Assembly (NCBI RefSeq): GCF_051859345.1 | Contig: NZ_JBHYFV010000004.1 | Coordinates: 120,852-184,851, forward strand | Direction: 5' to 3' | DNA length: 64,000 bases | DNA from: Marivita sp051859345 | Lineage (GTDB): Bacteria > Pseudomonadota > Alphaproteobacteria > Rhodobacterales > Rhodobacteraceae | Shown here: positions 36,139 through 44,050 of the stretch, in pieces | How positions within the stretch are numbered: the stretch's first letter is position 1 | Layout of the letters: each line of letters begins with the position of its first letter | Position numbers and translations under genes: made by a program | The notes under the pieces: generated by a model | Seen by the model: the letters and a program-made list of their open reading frames with translations, nothing else | What the model was told of the DNA's origin: nothing | Database searches by the model: none

Positions 36139-37155
36139 TCACGCCGATTGGGTCACTCGCGCCAGCACGTCGAGCCGCGCCTTGGCTGCGCCACTGTCGA
36201 TGCTCACGGCGGCCATCTCTGCCCCGGATTTCAGATCCGACACCTTGTCTGCCACCACCAGCGCCGCAGCTGCGTTCAACAGAACGGCGTCCCGATAGGC
36301 GCTTTTCTCACCATTCAGCAGGGCGCGAAACGCCTGAGCATTCTCGGCCGGAGTGCCGCCCATGATTTCGCGGAAGGGATGTACCGGCAGACCGGCGTCT
36401 TCGGGATGCACCTCGCGTCCGCGCACCTTGCCGTTCTCCAGCACCGCTACCTGCGTGGGGTCCGAGATCGAGATTTCGTCCGTTCCGTCACCGCCATGCA
36501 CCAGCCATGCCTTTTCCGACCCAAGCTCCTTGAGCGTTTCCGCCATCGGGAAGATCAGGTCGATGGCAAAAGCCCCGGTCAATTGCCGCTTGACCCCGGC
36601 GGGGTTGGTCAGCGGGCCAAGAATGTTGAAGATCGTCTTTGATCCAAGTTCCTGGCGCACCGGCATCACATGTTTCATCGCGGGATGGTGCATCGGTGCC
36701 ATCATGAAGCCGATCCCGGCCTCGATCAGTGACCGTTCCACAATCTCGGGACTGACCATCACGTTCACGCCCATCTCGGTCAGCGCATCTGCGGCGCCCG
36801 ATTTGGACGACAGGTTGCGATTGCCGTGTTTGGCCACCGGCACACCTGCACCAGCGACCACAAAGGCCGTCGCGGTCGAGATGTTGAGCGTGCCTTTGCC
36901 GTCGCCACCGGTGCCGACGATATCCATGGCCCCCTCGGGCGCCTTGACCGGAGTGCATTTGGCGCGCATCACCGCAGCGGCGGCGGCATATTCCGAGACC
37001 GCTTCACCGCGCGCGCGCAAGGCCATGAGCAAGCCGCCGATCTGTGCCGGTGTGGCCTCTCCCTCGAAGAGGATTTCAAACGCCTGTTCTGCCTGTGACC
37101 GGCTCAGCGGCCCCTCGGAAGCGGCGTAGATCAGGGGCTTCATCAAGTCGCTCAT
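36139..37155 (-). CDS. trpD: Anthranilate phosphoribosyltransferase
   Basis: TrpD (338 residues) joins anthranilate to PRPP. DIVGTGGDGKGTLNISTA is the PRPP-binding loop, and KHGNRNLSSKSGAADAL carries the anthranilate and Mg sites. I placed the start at MSDLMKP (37155), giving the standard length and a 4-bp overlap with trpG; the frame runs further upstream inside trpG without similarity. Confidence 0.96.
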   Translation of the reverse strand: MSDLMKPLIYAASEGPLSRSQAEQAFEILFEGEATPAQIGGLLMALRARGEAVSEYAAAAAVMRAKCTPVKAPEGAMDIVGTGGDGKGTLNISTATAFVVAGAGVPVAKHGNRNLSSKSGAADALTEMGVNVMVSPEIVERSLIEAGIGFMMAPMHHPAMKHVMPVRQELGSKTIFNILGPLTNPAGVKRQLTGAFAIDLIFPMAETLKELGSEKAWLVHGGDGTDEISISDPTQVAVLENGKVRGREVHPEDAGLPVHPFREIMGGTPAENAQAFRALLNGEKSAYRDAVLLNAAAALVVADKVSDLKSGAEMAAVSIDSGAAKARLDVLARVTQSA

Positions 37156-37733
37156 GCGGGCACCTTCAATTCGTTGACAAAATTCTGCAGCAGCGCGTGC
37201 CCATGTTCCGATGCAATCGACTCCGGGTGGAATTGTACACCCTGCATCGGCAGCTCTTTGTGGCTCAGGCCCATCACCGTTCCGTCCTCGAGCCATGCGG
37301 TCACCTCAAGGCAATCGGGCACGCTGTCCTTGTCCACAACGAGGGAATGATAGCGCGTCGCCTCGAACGGAGAGGGCAGCCCTTGGAACACACCTGTGCC
37401 GGAATGGTGCATCACACCCATCTTGCCATGCACGATTTCGGAATGGCGAACGACCTTTCCGCCAAAGGCCTGTCCCAAGGTCTGGTGGCCAAGGCAGACG
37501 CCCATCAGCGGCGTTTTCGTTTCGGCAGCGGCCAGCGTCAGGGCAAGACAGATCCCGGCCTGATCCGGGTCGCAGGGACCGGGGGACAGCAGGATGCCCG
37601 CAGGGTTCAGCGCCACCGCTTCCTGCACGGTGATCGCGTCGTTTCGGACAACTTTCACATCGGTGCCGAGTTCGCCCAGATAATGCACGAGATTGTAGGT
37701 AAAACTGTCGTAATTGTCGATAAGCAGCAGCAT
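37152..37733 (-). CDS. trpG: Anthranilate synthase glutamine amidotransferase
   Basis: TrpG (193 residues) supplies ammonia from glutamine to TrpE. The nucleophile is in GVCLGHQTLGQAFGG, and the HPES tail histidine and glutamate complete the triad. The start is at MLLLIDNYDSFTYN. trpE is not adjacent: upstream lies a gene on the other strand, so trpG heads this unit. Confidence 0.95.
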   Translation of the reverse strand: MLLLIDNYDSFTYNLVHYLGELGTDVKVVRNDAITVQEAVALNPAGILLSPGPCDPDQAGICLALTLAAAETKTPLMGVCLGHQTLGQAFGGKVVRHSEIVHGKMGVMHHSGTGVFQGLPSPFEATRYHSLVVDKDSVPDCLEVTAWLEDGTVMGLSHKELPMQGVQFHPESIASEHGHALLQNFVNELKVPA

Positions 37734-37884
37734 GGGTGTTTCTTCTCAGACGGGGCTGGCGGGGCAGGGGTCAATCGCGGTATACATGCGCAGGCAGACC
37801 AAGGCGCGTCAAGGGCGCGGGTGGGTCAACCGGCGCGGATGAGACGCCGGGGTCGCATGAGACGGCAAGGCGAGGGCAAAGAGC

Positions 37885-39606
37885 ATGGCAAGAGGGTTTT
37901 TGTCAGGGGCCATACTGGGCACCATCGTGTCCGTGGGCGGTTTGGGTGCGGTGTCGGTGCTGGTGCCCGATCCGGGCAACACGCCGCCGGTGGTCCCGGA
38001 ACAGATCGTCGAAGACGCGCAGCCAGAGATCGCAGAGACTCCACAAACCCAGGAGGACGAGGCAGCGGAGCTTGCCCCTTCGGACACGCCGGCAGCGGAA
38101 CCGGAACCGGCCATGCCCGATTCCGAACCTGTGCCGGATGCTCCGCAAGAGCCTTCTGTTTCCGACAGCGCCACAGCGCCGGAAAGCGACATTGCTGTGC
38201 CGGAATCCGCTTCGGAAATATCGCCGGAGACGACCCGCGAAGACGCCGTTCCTGAGACCGCAGAAGCCGAACCTGCGCAACCGGCCCGTCGCCCGGTCGA
38301 CGTGACCGAGGTATTGCCCGATGCACAGACGCCGCAACTTGGCACACCGCCGGACGCACAAGACAGCGCGCCGCAAGACACAGCAGCTGCGCCCCTTCCG
38401 GCCCCTGAGACCGGGGACAGCATCGCGGCACTCTCCGTACCAGATGCGACTGACGCCCCTGATGCGCCGATGCGCTCGACCGGGGATAGCGCGCCACAAG
38501 CCCCTTCAGCACCGCCGCTCGATACACCCGAGAGGGAAGAGGCCGGGCTGAATATCTCGACCGATCCTGCGCAGCCGCCGACCCCACCGGTGCCAGCCGT
38601 CGAGACGCCCCTGGCTCCGGATCCTGCCCCCGCTCCTGACACATCCGCGCCGACAGAAGAGACCGCCGATTCTGACCCCGCTGCGACCGGTTCCCCGGAT
38701 GAGGCAGAGCGTCCGCAAGTGCGCCGTCTGATACCGGACACGCCAGACACCACCAACGACACGCCGACCGCAGAGACAGCAGACCTTCCGCGCCCCGCCA
38801 TTGGGCGCCCCGCCGCGTCCCTGACCGACCGCAATCCAGGCAATTCGGCACGGATCCCCTCCATCAGCGGTGGCACGGCAGAGGCACCCACAACGGCGCC
38901 CGCAGACACTCCGGACGCCGACGCGTCACTGCCGCCGCTGCGCCGCTTTGCGGTGTCGGTCGACAGCGATCCGTCCCTGCCTCAAATGTCCATTGTGATG
39001 ATCGATGACGGAACCGGTCCGCTTGGACCAGAGACGCTGGACACCTTCCCCTTCCCGGTGACCTTTGCGCTGGATCCCGGACACCCCGACGCGGCGGCGC
39101 GTATGTCTGCCTACCGCGCGCTTGGTTACGAGGTTGCGGCCCTTGTCGAACTGCCGCCTGCCGCACAGCCGACCGATGTGGAACAGATCCTTGCCGGTGC
39201 CGTTGCCGCCCTTCCCGAAGCGGTCGCCCTGATCGAAGCGCCGGGGGGCAATTTACAAAGCGTGCGAGACAACACGGAACAGGCGACCAGCTTTGCCGCC
39301 GATAGTGGCCATGGGTTGGTGTTTCTTCCCAACGGGCTGAACACCGCGCAGGCCATAGCACGCGGTGAGGGTGTCCCGGCCGTCAGCATCCTGCGTGATT
39401 TCGATGGAGAGGGTCAGGACGCCCGTACCAAGCGCCGCTTTCTGGATGGGGCTGCGTTTCGGGCCCGTCAGGACGGGTCTGTTGTGATGCTGGGCCGTCT
39501 GACGCCCGATACCCTGTCAGCCTTGCTTCTCTGGAGCCTGCAGGATCGCGCGGCCAGCGTGGCGATGGTGCCGGTGTCTGCGGTTCTGATCGACCGATCC
39601 GAATGA
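37885..39606 (+). CDS. Membrane-anchored divergent polysaccharide deacetylase (YibQ/DUF610 type)
   Basis: The 573-residue product has an N-terminal membrane helix (residues ~5-25). A ~320-residue stretch follows that is rich in Pro, Ala, Glu, Asp and Thr and surely disordered. From about residue 351 to the end a compact domain opens with SIVMIDDGTGPLGPETLDTF. It matches the divergent polysaccharide deacetylase family, whose metal-binding residues differ from classical enzymes. The long acidic linker could span the periplasm to reach peptidoglycan. The enzyme activity is not proven for the family. It is divergent from trpG. Confidence 0.82.
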   Translation: MARGFLSGAILGTIVSVGGLGAVSVLVPDPGNTPPVVPEQIVEDAQPEIAETPQTQEDEAAELAPSDTPAAEPEPAMPDSEPVPDAPQEPSVSDSATAPESDIAVPESASEISPETTREDAVPETAEAEPAQPARRPVDVTEVLPDAQTPQLGTPPDAQDSAPQDTAAAPLPAPETGDSIAALSVPDATDAPDAPMRSTGDSAPQAPSAPPLDTPEREEAGLNISTDPAQPPTPPVPAVETPLAPDPAPAPDTSAPTEETADSDPAATGSPDEAERPQVRRLIPDTPDTTNDTPTAETADLPRPAIGRPAASLTDRNPGNSARIPSISGGTAEAPTTAPADTPDADASLPPLRRFAVSVDSDPSLPQMSIVMIDDGTGPLGPETLDTFPFPVTFALDPGHPDAAARMSAYRALGYEVAALVELPPAAQPTDVEQILAGAVAALPEAVALIEAPGGNLQSVRDNTEQATSFAADSGHGLVFLPNGLNTAQAIARGEGVPAVSILRDFDGEGQDARTKRRFLDGAAFRARQDGSVVMLGRLTPDTLSALLLWSLQDRAASVAMVPVSAVLIDRSE

Positions 39607-39614
39607 CGCGCAAG

Positions 39615-39656
39615 CGGACGCGTCGACGCGTCCGACATGTTCCGTTGACGGAACAT
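39615..39656. repeat. Paired 20-bp palindromes between convergent genes
   Basis: A perfect 20-bp palindrome centred on GCGTCGACGC (39615-39634) is followed after 2 bp by a 20-bp one centred on CCGTTGACGG (39637-39656; 9-bp arms, 2-bp centre). Both share a CGTyGACG core with different outer arms. It begins 9 bp after the deacetylase stop and ends 12 bp before the DUF1638 stop. Confidence 0.8.
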
Positions 39657-39667
39657 CCGCCCCGGTG

Positions 39668-40309
39668 TCAGGTGTTGGCCCAGTCACTCATGTGGCGCTC
39701 CAGATCCCCGTAGCCGGTAAAACGCCGCTCAAACGCCAGTCCCAGCCGTTCAGCACAGCGTCTGGCGATGTCGGTCAAGGCGGGATCATCGGTCTGGGCC
39801 TGGTACACCAGCGTTTCGTAATGCCCGAAATACATGTCCCGCAAATCCGGGTGCCGGTCGAGCCCCAGCGGTTTCCACACAAACGCATCAAACTGGCGCA
39901 CCAGAAAATCGGTGAGGTAAAACGCGGTGATCTCGTCACGGGCTGCAAAGGCGTCATTGCCTTCGAAAAAGCTGTAACAATGCGGCCCGGCGATCATCGG
40001 CACCCCCATCTCGGTACAGGCTGATTCGAGCAATCCGCCAGTGCCGCAATCGCCATAGGCGATGAAGATCTCGTCATAATGCGCACGGTGCTTCGTCACG
40101 GTGTCGCGGACCGCTCCGACGATCTTTTCGGGATGGTTGTGAAGTATGGCGGGCAGGCAGGTCAGATCCAGATGCGTCCACCCGTTTGCATCCCGCAGAG
40201 CCAGGATTTCGCGGGCCAGCGCGCCACAGGCGACAATCAGCACACGGCCGTTGCCGCGCGCTTGCAATCCCGCATCTGTCAAAGTGGTGTCGTCAGGCAG
40301 GCTCGTCAT
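39668..40309 (-). CDS. DUF1638 protein, likely partner of corrinoid methyltransferases
   Basis: This 213-residue soluble protein has conserved-looking cysteines and histidines in VACGALAREI, YGDCGTGGLLES and GPHCYSFFEG, suggesting a metal or corrinoid contact. DUF1638 genes recur beside corrinoid methyltransferase components in methanogens and roseobacters. Here the corrinoid protein lies 250 bp upstream on the same strand. A role in methionine synthase function or reactivation is plausible but inferred. Start at MTSLPDD; it overlaps the small membrane protein gene by 17 bp. Confidence 0.78.
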   Translation of the reverse strand: MTSLPDDTTLTDAGLQARGNGRVLIVACGALAREILALRDANGWTHLDLTCLPAILHNHPEKIVGAVRDTVTKHRAHYDEIFIAYGDCGTGGLLESACTEMGVPMIAGPHCYSFFEGNDAFAARDEITAFYLTDFLVRQFDAFVWKPLGLDRHPDLRDMYFGHYETLVYQAQTDDPALTDIARRCAERLGLAFERRFTGYGDLERHMSDWANT

Positions 40310-40466
40310 CACCGGGCACATGGGCCAAACCCCACCGCGCGAGAAGCGCCAGCGCAATCAGCGCAGGCAGCACCTTGAGGATACCGAATTGGGCAAAGGC
40401 CCAAACCGTCAGACCGGATGCCGCAATCACGGCAAGGATCATTGAGACGAAGGTGGTCACTGGCAT
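40293..40466 (-). CDS. Small membrane protein between corrinoid and DUF1638 genes
   Basis: This 57-residue protein (start MPVTTFVSM) is two hydrophobic helices (about residues 4-22 and 26-45) with an acidic tail (HVPGDDEPA). A strong AAGGAG site 7 nt before the ATG supports translation. Its end overlaps the DUF1638 start by 17 bp, so the two are co-translated. Function unknown; I do not recognise the family. Confidence 0.7.
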   Translation of the reverse strand: MPVTTFVSMILAVIAASGLTVWAFAQFGILKVLPALIALALLARWGLAHVPGDDEPA

Positions 40467-40515
40467 GTTGATCTCCTTGTCCTGAAAATATGGGGCAGAT
40501 CGGGCCATATGAAAA

Positions 40516-40537
40516 GGCCTCGCCGTGGGGCGAGGCC
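40516..40537 (-). terminator. Intrinsic terminator after the corrinoid protein gene
   Basis: A perfect 9-bp stem (GGCCTCGCC, 4-nt loop) is followed on the minus strand by TTTTC. It lies 25 bp past the corrinoid gene stop and would reduce read-through into the small membrane protein and DUF1638 genes. Confidence 0.8.
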
Positions 40538-40561
40538 GAAAAAGCGCCTTTTTGCGCAAAT

Positions 40562-41266
40562 TTAGCCTGCCGCAAGCTGATTGTGCTTCCGCCCGACATA
40601 GGTTTTCGCCGTTTCCACGGCCACAGCCGCGTCACGGCAATAAGCGTCGGCACCAATGGCTTTGCCGAATTCCTCGTTCAGGGGGGCGCCACCGACCAGG
40701 ACGATGTAATCGTCGCGGATGCCTTTCTCGACCAGCGTGTCGATCACCACCTTCATGTAGGGCATGGTTGTGGTCAAAAGCGCGGACATGCCAAGAATGT
40801 CCGGTCCCTCTGCCTCGATCGCCTCAAGATAGCTGTCGACCGAGTTGTTGATCCCCAGATCGACCACTTCGAACCCGGCGCCTTCCATCATCATCGACAC
40901 AAGGTTCTTGCCGATATCGTGGATGTCGCCCTTGACGGTGCCGATCACCATCTTTCCGACCCGCGGCGCGCCGGTTTCGGCAAGCAGTGGCTTGAGGATG
41001 AACATGCCACCCTTCATCGCGTTCGCCGCCAGCAGAACCTCTGGCACAAACAGGATCCCGTCACGGAAATCGTGGCCGACGATGGTCATGCCACCGACCA
41101 GCGCCTTGGTCAGGATGTCATAGGGCTGCCAGCCGCGTGCCAACAGGATGTTGACCGATTCCTCGATCTCTTCCTTGAGACCGTCGTAAAGATCGTCGAA
41201 CATCTGCTCGACAAGTTCCTCGTCATTCAGATCGGCGAGGATGATATCGTCTTCTTGGTCAGCCAT
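40562..41266 (-). CDS. Cobalamin (corrinoid)-binding methyltransferase protein
   Basis: This 234-residue protein has an N-terminal helical cap domain (about residues 15-100) and a Rossmann-type B12 domain. The base-off/His-on motif is KGDIHDIGKN (Asp114, His116, Gly119). It carries the methyl group between donor and acceptor proteins. With the separate homocysteine methyltransferase gene at 43 kb it looks like the B12 module of a split MetH; pterin-binding and activation modules are not in this window. MtbC-type trimethylamine or dimethylamine corrinoid proteins look alike, so the substrate is inferred from context. Confidence 0.87.
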   Translation of the reverse strand: MADQEDDIILADLNDEELVEQMFDDLYDGLKEEIEESVNILLARGWQPYDILTKALVGGMTIVGHDFRDGILFVPEVLLAANAMKGGMFILKPLLAETGAPRVGKMVIGTVKGDIHDIGKNLVSMMMEGAGFEVVDLGINNSVDSYLEAIEAEGPDILGMSALLTTTMPYMKVVIDTLVEKGIRDDYIVLVGGAPLNEEFGKAIGADAYCRDAAVAVETAKTYVGRKHNQLAAG

Positions 41267-41283
41267 GTATGTCACTCCAGACG

Positions 41284-41335
41284 CTGGCGTCGCCGCCAGT
41301 GATTGTTTTTCGACTAATCGTCGTTTTGCGACGAT
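41284..41335 (-). promoter_or_regulatory. Leader hairpin and dyad upstream of the corrinoid gene
   Basis: Eighteen nt before the corrinoid ATG the minus-strand leader forms CTGGCG-GCGA-CGCCAG, a 6-bp stem with a GNRA-type loop (41284-41299). Further up lies a dyad ATCGTCG-N5-CGACGAT (41317-41335). They may be mRNA structure and an operator; no known riboswitch was recognised. Confidence 0.3.
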
Positions 41336-41421
41336 GCCACTTGGTGAAATCCGACATGCGCGCGAACACTACCGACGCACGCGTCAATGCATGCCGTGGA
41401 AAAGCGCATTGCCTTGTCTAT

Positions 41422-41436
41422 GTTCCGCTTTCGTTC
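41422..41436 (+). promoter_or_regulatory. LexA (SOS) box before the radical SAM gene
   Basis: GTTCCGCTTTCGTTC is an exact GTTC-N7-GTTC match, ending 12 bp before the ATG at 41449. The position would block transcription or early elongation. It has the same form as the lexA box at 32875. Confidence 0.8.
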
Positions 41437-41448
41437 TATGATGTGGGA

Positions 41449-42534
41449 ATGAGCCAATCCGACCGATATGTCGCCCCCGATCAACGACGCGGACGCGGCG
41501 CGCAAAGCCGTGATAGCGGACGGTATGAACAGTTTCGCCAGGTCGATGAAGCGGATGATTGGGACATCCCCGAAGACGCGTCCGTTCTGCGCACACAGGT
41601 GTCCGAGGAACGGCCACGCAGCCTGATCAACTATGTCTCGTCGCCCGACCTGTCTTTTGACCGGACGATCAACCCGTATCGTGGGTGTGAACACGGCTGC
41701 ATCTACTGTTTTGCCCGTCCCAGCCATGCGTGGTTGGGCCTGTCGCCGGGGCTGGATTTTGAAACCCGACTGATCGCGCGCCCCGATGCGGCGGACGTCT
41801 TGAATCACGAATTGCGTGCCCGGCGCTACCGGGTCGCGCCGATTGCCATTGGAACCAACACCGATCCCTATCAACCCATCGAGCGGGATCGCGGGATCAT
41901 GCGCGATTGCCTTGCGGTCCTGCAGGCCTTTCGCCATCCGGTCATGATCGCGACCAAGGGCACGCTGATCGAACGCGACATCGACATTCTGGCGGGTATG
42001 GCGGCGCAGAACCTTGTTCGCGTCGGCGTCTCGATCACCACGCTCGACCCGGAGTTGAACCGTCGGATGGAACCCCGCGTGCCCAGCCCCGCGCGCCGAC
42101 TGGTCACGATCCGGCGTCTGACGGATGCCGGCATTCCGGTGCGGGTGATGGTGTCGCCAATCGTACCGGGTCTGACCGATCCCGAGATCGAACCGATCCT
42201 GACGGCGGCCCGCGACGCCGGAGCCTGTGCAGCGACCTGGGCGATGCTGCGCCTGCCGCTTGAGGTGGCCCCGTTGTGGGAGGCGTGGATGGACGAACAC
42301 TATCCCGAGCGCAAGAATCGGGTGATGTCCAAGCTGCGTGAGATGCATGGGGGCAAGGTCTACGATGCGCAGTGGTTCAGCCGCGGTCGTGGCGCGGGAG
42401 CCTATGCCGCGCTTATTGCGCAGCGGTTCACCAAGGCCCGCAAGCGTTTGGGTCTTGATGGCGATCTGGCCGCGCTTGACTGCACTTCGTTTCGACCGCC
42501 ACCCCGTGTGGGAGATCAGTTGAGCCTGTTTTGA
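41449..42534 (+). CDS. PA0069-family radical SAM protein (SplB-like), SOS-controlled
   Basis: This 361-residue radical SAM enzyme has its cluster motif in YRGCEHGCIYCFARPS (Cys80, Cys84, Cys87). IGTNTDPYQPIE and the later VRVMVSPIVPGLTD follow the barrel. The family is related to spore photoproduct lyase, but no substrate is established. The LexA box directly upstream argues for a DNA-damage role. I placed the start at MSQSDRY; the frame is open 60 codons further back across the SOS box without similarity. It ends next to four strong palindromes and converges on the small gene at 42.7 kb. Confidence 0.88.
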   Translation: MSQSDRYVAPDQRRGRGAQSRDSGRYEQFRQVDEADDWDIPEDASVLRTQVSEERPRSLINYVSSPDLSFDRTINPYRGCEHGCIYCFARPSHAWLGLSPGLDFETRLIARPDAADVLNHELRARRYRVAPIAIGTNTDPYQPIERDRGIMRDCLAVLQAFRHPVMIATKGTLIERDIDILAGMAAQNLVRVGVSITTLDPELNRRMEPRVPSPARRLVTIRRLTDAGIPVRVMVSPIVPGLTDPEIEPILTAARDAGACAATWAMLRLPLEVAPLWEAWMDEHYPERKNRVMSKLREMHGGKVYDAQWFSRGRGAGAYAALIAQRFTKARKRLGLDGDLAALDCTSFRPPPRVGDQLSLF

Positions 42535-42543
42535 TGTGGGCCA

Positions 42544-42658
42544 AAGACCCTTCGAAGGGTCTTGTCCCGTCCTTCGAAGGACGGGAGACGCGCCACTTTG
42601 TTCCCCCGCGATGACCAAAGCCTTCAAAGGCTTTGGCCCGTCTTTTCGAAAAGACGGG
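42544..42658. repeat. Two pairs of 20-22 bp palindromes between convergent genes
   Basis: Four palindromes lie in 115 bp. The first pair, 42544-42563 and 42565-42586, shares the centre CCTTCGAAGG. The second pair, 42615-42636 (centre TTCAAA) and 42637-42658 (centre TTTTCGAAAA), abuts directly. Arms are perfect and differ between the four. There are no T runs, so they are not standard intrinsic terminators. They fill nearly the whole gap between two convergent genes. Confidence 0.85.
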
Positions 42659-42664
42659 TGCGCC

Positions 42665-42922
42665 CTACTCGAAGACGTGTACGGGTTCCACGTTGCAGAA
42701 CACGACAACCTGTCCACCATTGACCACCGCGCGGTATCCGCGTCGTCGCAGTTCCGCGCGAAAGCGGTCCCACCCCAAGATGCGTTCCACATCACGGGCC
42801 TGACGGCGGACAACACCACCTTTGGCTGCGGCTTGTGATGAAAAGACATGGGCAATCCATTGATCCGGCTCCAGGGCAGGTGGAGGACGACGGGGCGGGG
42901 TGGGGGCAAAGATGTCTCGCAT
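42665..42922 (-). CDS. Conserved small protein of unknown function
   Basis: This 85-residue protein has the core QWIAHVFSSQAAAKGGVVRR and ends in GGQVVVFCNVEPVHVFE. Similar short proteins are common in Rhodobacteraceae in my recollection, where some are labelled phosphoribosylanthranilate isomerase; at this length that label cannot be right, since TrpF has about 200 residues. The basic, helix-rich middle (RRQARDVERILGWDRFRAEL) could bind nucleic acid, which is a guess. It lies 51 bp downstream of the homocysteine methyltransferase gene on the same strand. Confidence 0.65.
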   Translation of the reverse strand: MRDIFAPTPPRRPPPALEPDQWIAHVFSSQAAAKGGVVRRQARDVERILGWDRFRAELRRRGYRAVVNGGQVVVFCNVEPVHVFE

Positions 42923-42973
42923 GACCCCACGTCTGACACATCAATGGTTAACCTTGCGTAAAGCGCTGAACCG

Positions 42974-43990
42974 TCAGGCGCGGCGGCGACCGCGTCGCTC
43001 GCGCTTGGGGGCGCCGCTCTGATCGCCGGTGCCATCGCTGTCGGAACTGAAGGGTCCAATATCCGCAACAATCTCATCCAGCGTCGGTGCCGCAGCTTTC
43101 GGCGTTGTTTCGAGCGCCTCTCGCATGGCGCGCAGGTGCTCTGGCATGGTGCCACAGCAGCCACCGATGATCCGGGCTCCGGCGTTGCGTGCAAGGATCG
43201 CATAGCGTGCCATCAGTTCCGGTGTTCCGTCATAATGGATGTGACCATCGACATATTTCGGAATGCCCGCATTGCCCTTGGCGATGATCGCCCGCTGTGT
43301 TCCCGTGGCCGCAAAACCCAGAACGGTGCGCAACAGGTCCGATGCGCCAGTGCCGCAATTGGCACCGAAGGCCAGTGGTGGGTTGGGCAAGGTCTCGACC
43401 ATCTCGGCCATGGCCTCAGAGGTCATGCCCATCATCGTGCGTCCTGCGGTGTCGAAACTCATCGTGCCGCACCAGGGCATGTCGGCAAGCGCAAAGGCCT
43501 CGGCGGCGGCGCGGTATTCTTCCGGGGCGCTGATCGTTTCAACCCACATCACATCTGCCCCGCCAGCCTTGAGCCCTTCGGCCTGTTCGTGGAACATCTC
43601 GACCGCGCGGGCGTGGGACAGGGGTCCGACCGGCTCCATGATCTCACCGGTTGGACCCACCGACCCGGCCACGATCACAGGACGTCCAGCGGCATCAGCA
43701 ATGTCGCGCGCGATCTCGGCCCCGATACGGGACAGTTCGTGGGCACGGTCGGCGGCATTGTGCAGCTTGAGCCGCGAGGCATTGGAGCCAAAGGTGTTGG
43801 TCAGGAAAAGATCACTGCCCGCATCGACCGCCCCACGATAAAGCGCGCGGATGTTGTCGGGTTTGGTCTCGTTCCAGAATTCGGGGGGATCGCCGCTTTC
43901 CAGGCCCATGTTGAACAGGTTGGTGCCGGTGGCCCCATCGGCCAACAGCCAATCGCGCGTGGAAAGAAGGTCGAGCAGGGGATTTGTCAT
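42974..43990 (-). CDS. bmt: Homocysteine S-methyltransferase (BHMT/split MetH type)
   Basis: This 338-residue (beta/alpha)8 enzyme has the zinc cysteines Cys212 in GANCGTGASDL and Cys278-279 in IGGCCGT, and opens with LADGATGTNLFNMGLE. Such proteins are annotated betaine-homocysteine methyltransferase. The corrinoid-binding protein and DUF1638 genes 2-3 kb away suggest it is the homocysteine module of a split cobalamin-dependent methionine synthase instead. The C-terminal tail is basic (KRERRGRRRA). Start MTNPLLDLL; a candidate operator lies ~60 bp upstream. Confidence 0.87.
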   Translation of the reverse strand: MTNPLLDLLSTRDWLLADGATGTNLFNMGLESGDPPEFWNETKPDNIRALYRGAVDAGSDLFLTNTFGSNASRLKLHNAADRAHELSRIGAEIARDIADAAGRPVIVAGSVGPTGEIMEPVGPLSHARAVEMFHEQAEGLKAGGADVMWVETISAPEEYRAAAEAFALADMPWCGTMSFDTAGRTMMGMTSEAMAEMVETLPNPPLAFGANCGTGASDLLRTVLGFAATGTQRAIIAKGNAGIPKYVDGHIHYDGTPELMARYAILARNAGARIIGGCCGTMPEHLRAMREALETTPKAAAPTLDEIVADIGPFSSDSDGTGDQSGAPKRERRGRRRA

Positions 43991-44050
43991 GGCTGGCCTG
44001 TGAGTCCGGAGATTTTGTCCTGCCTGACATATTGTAGGTGGTGAGACAAA

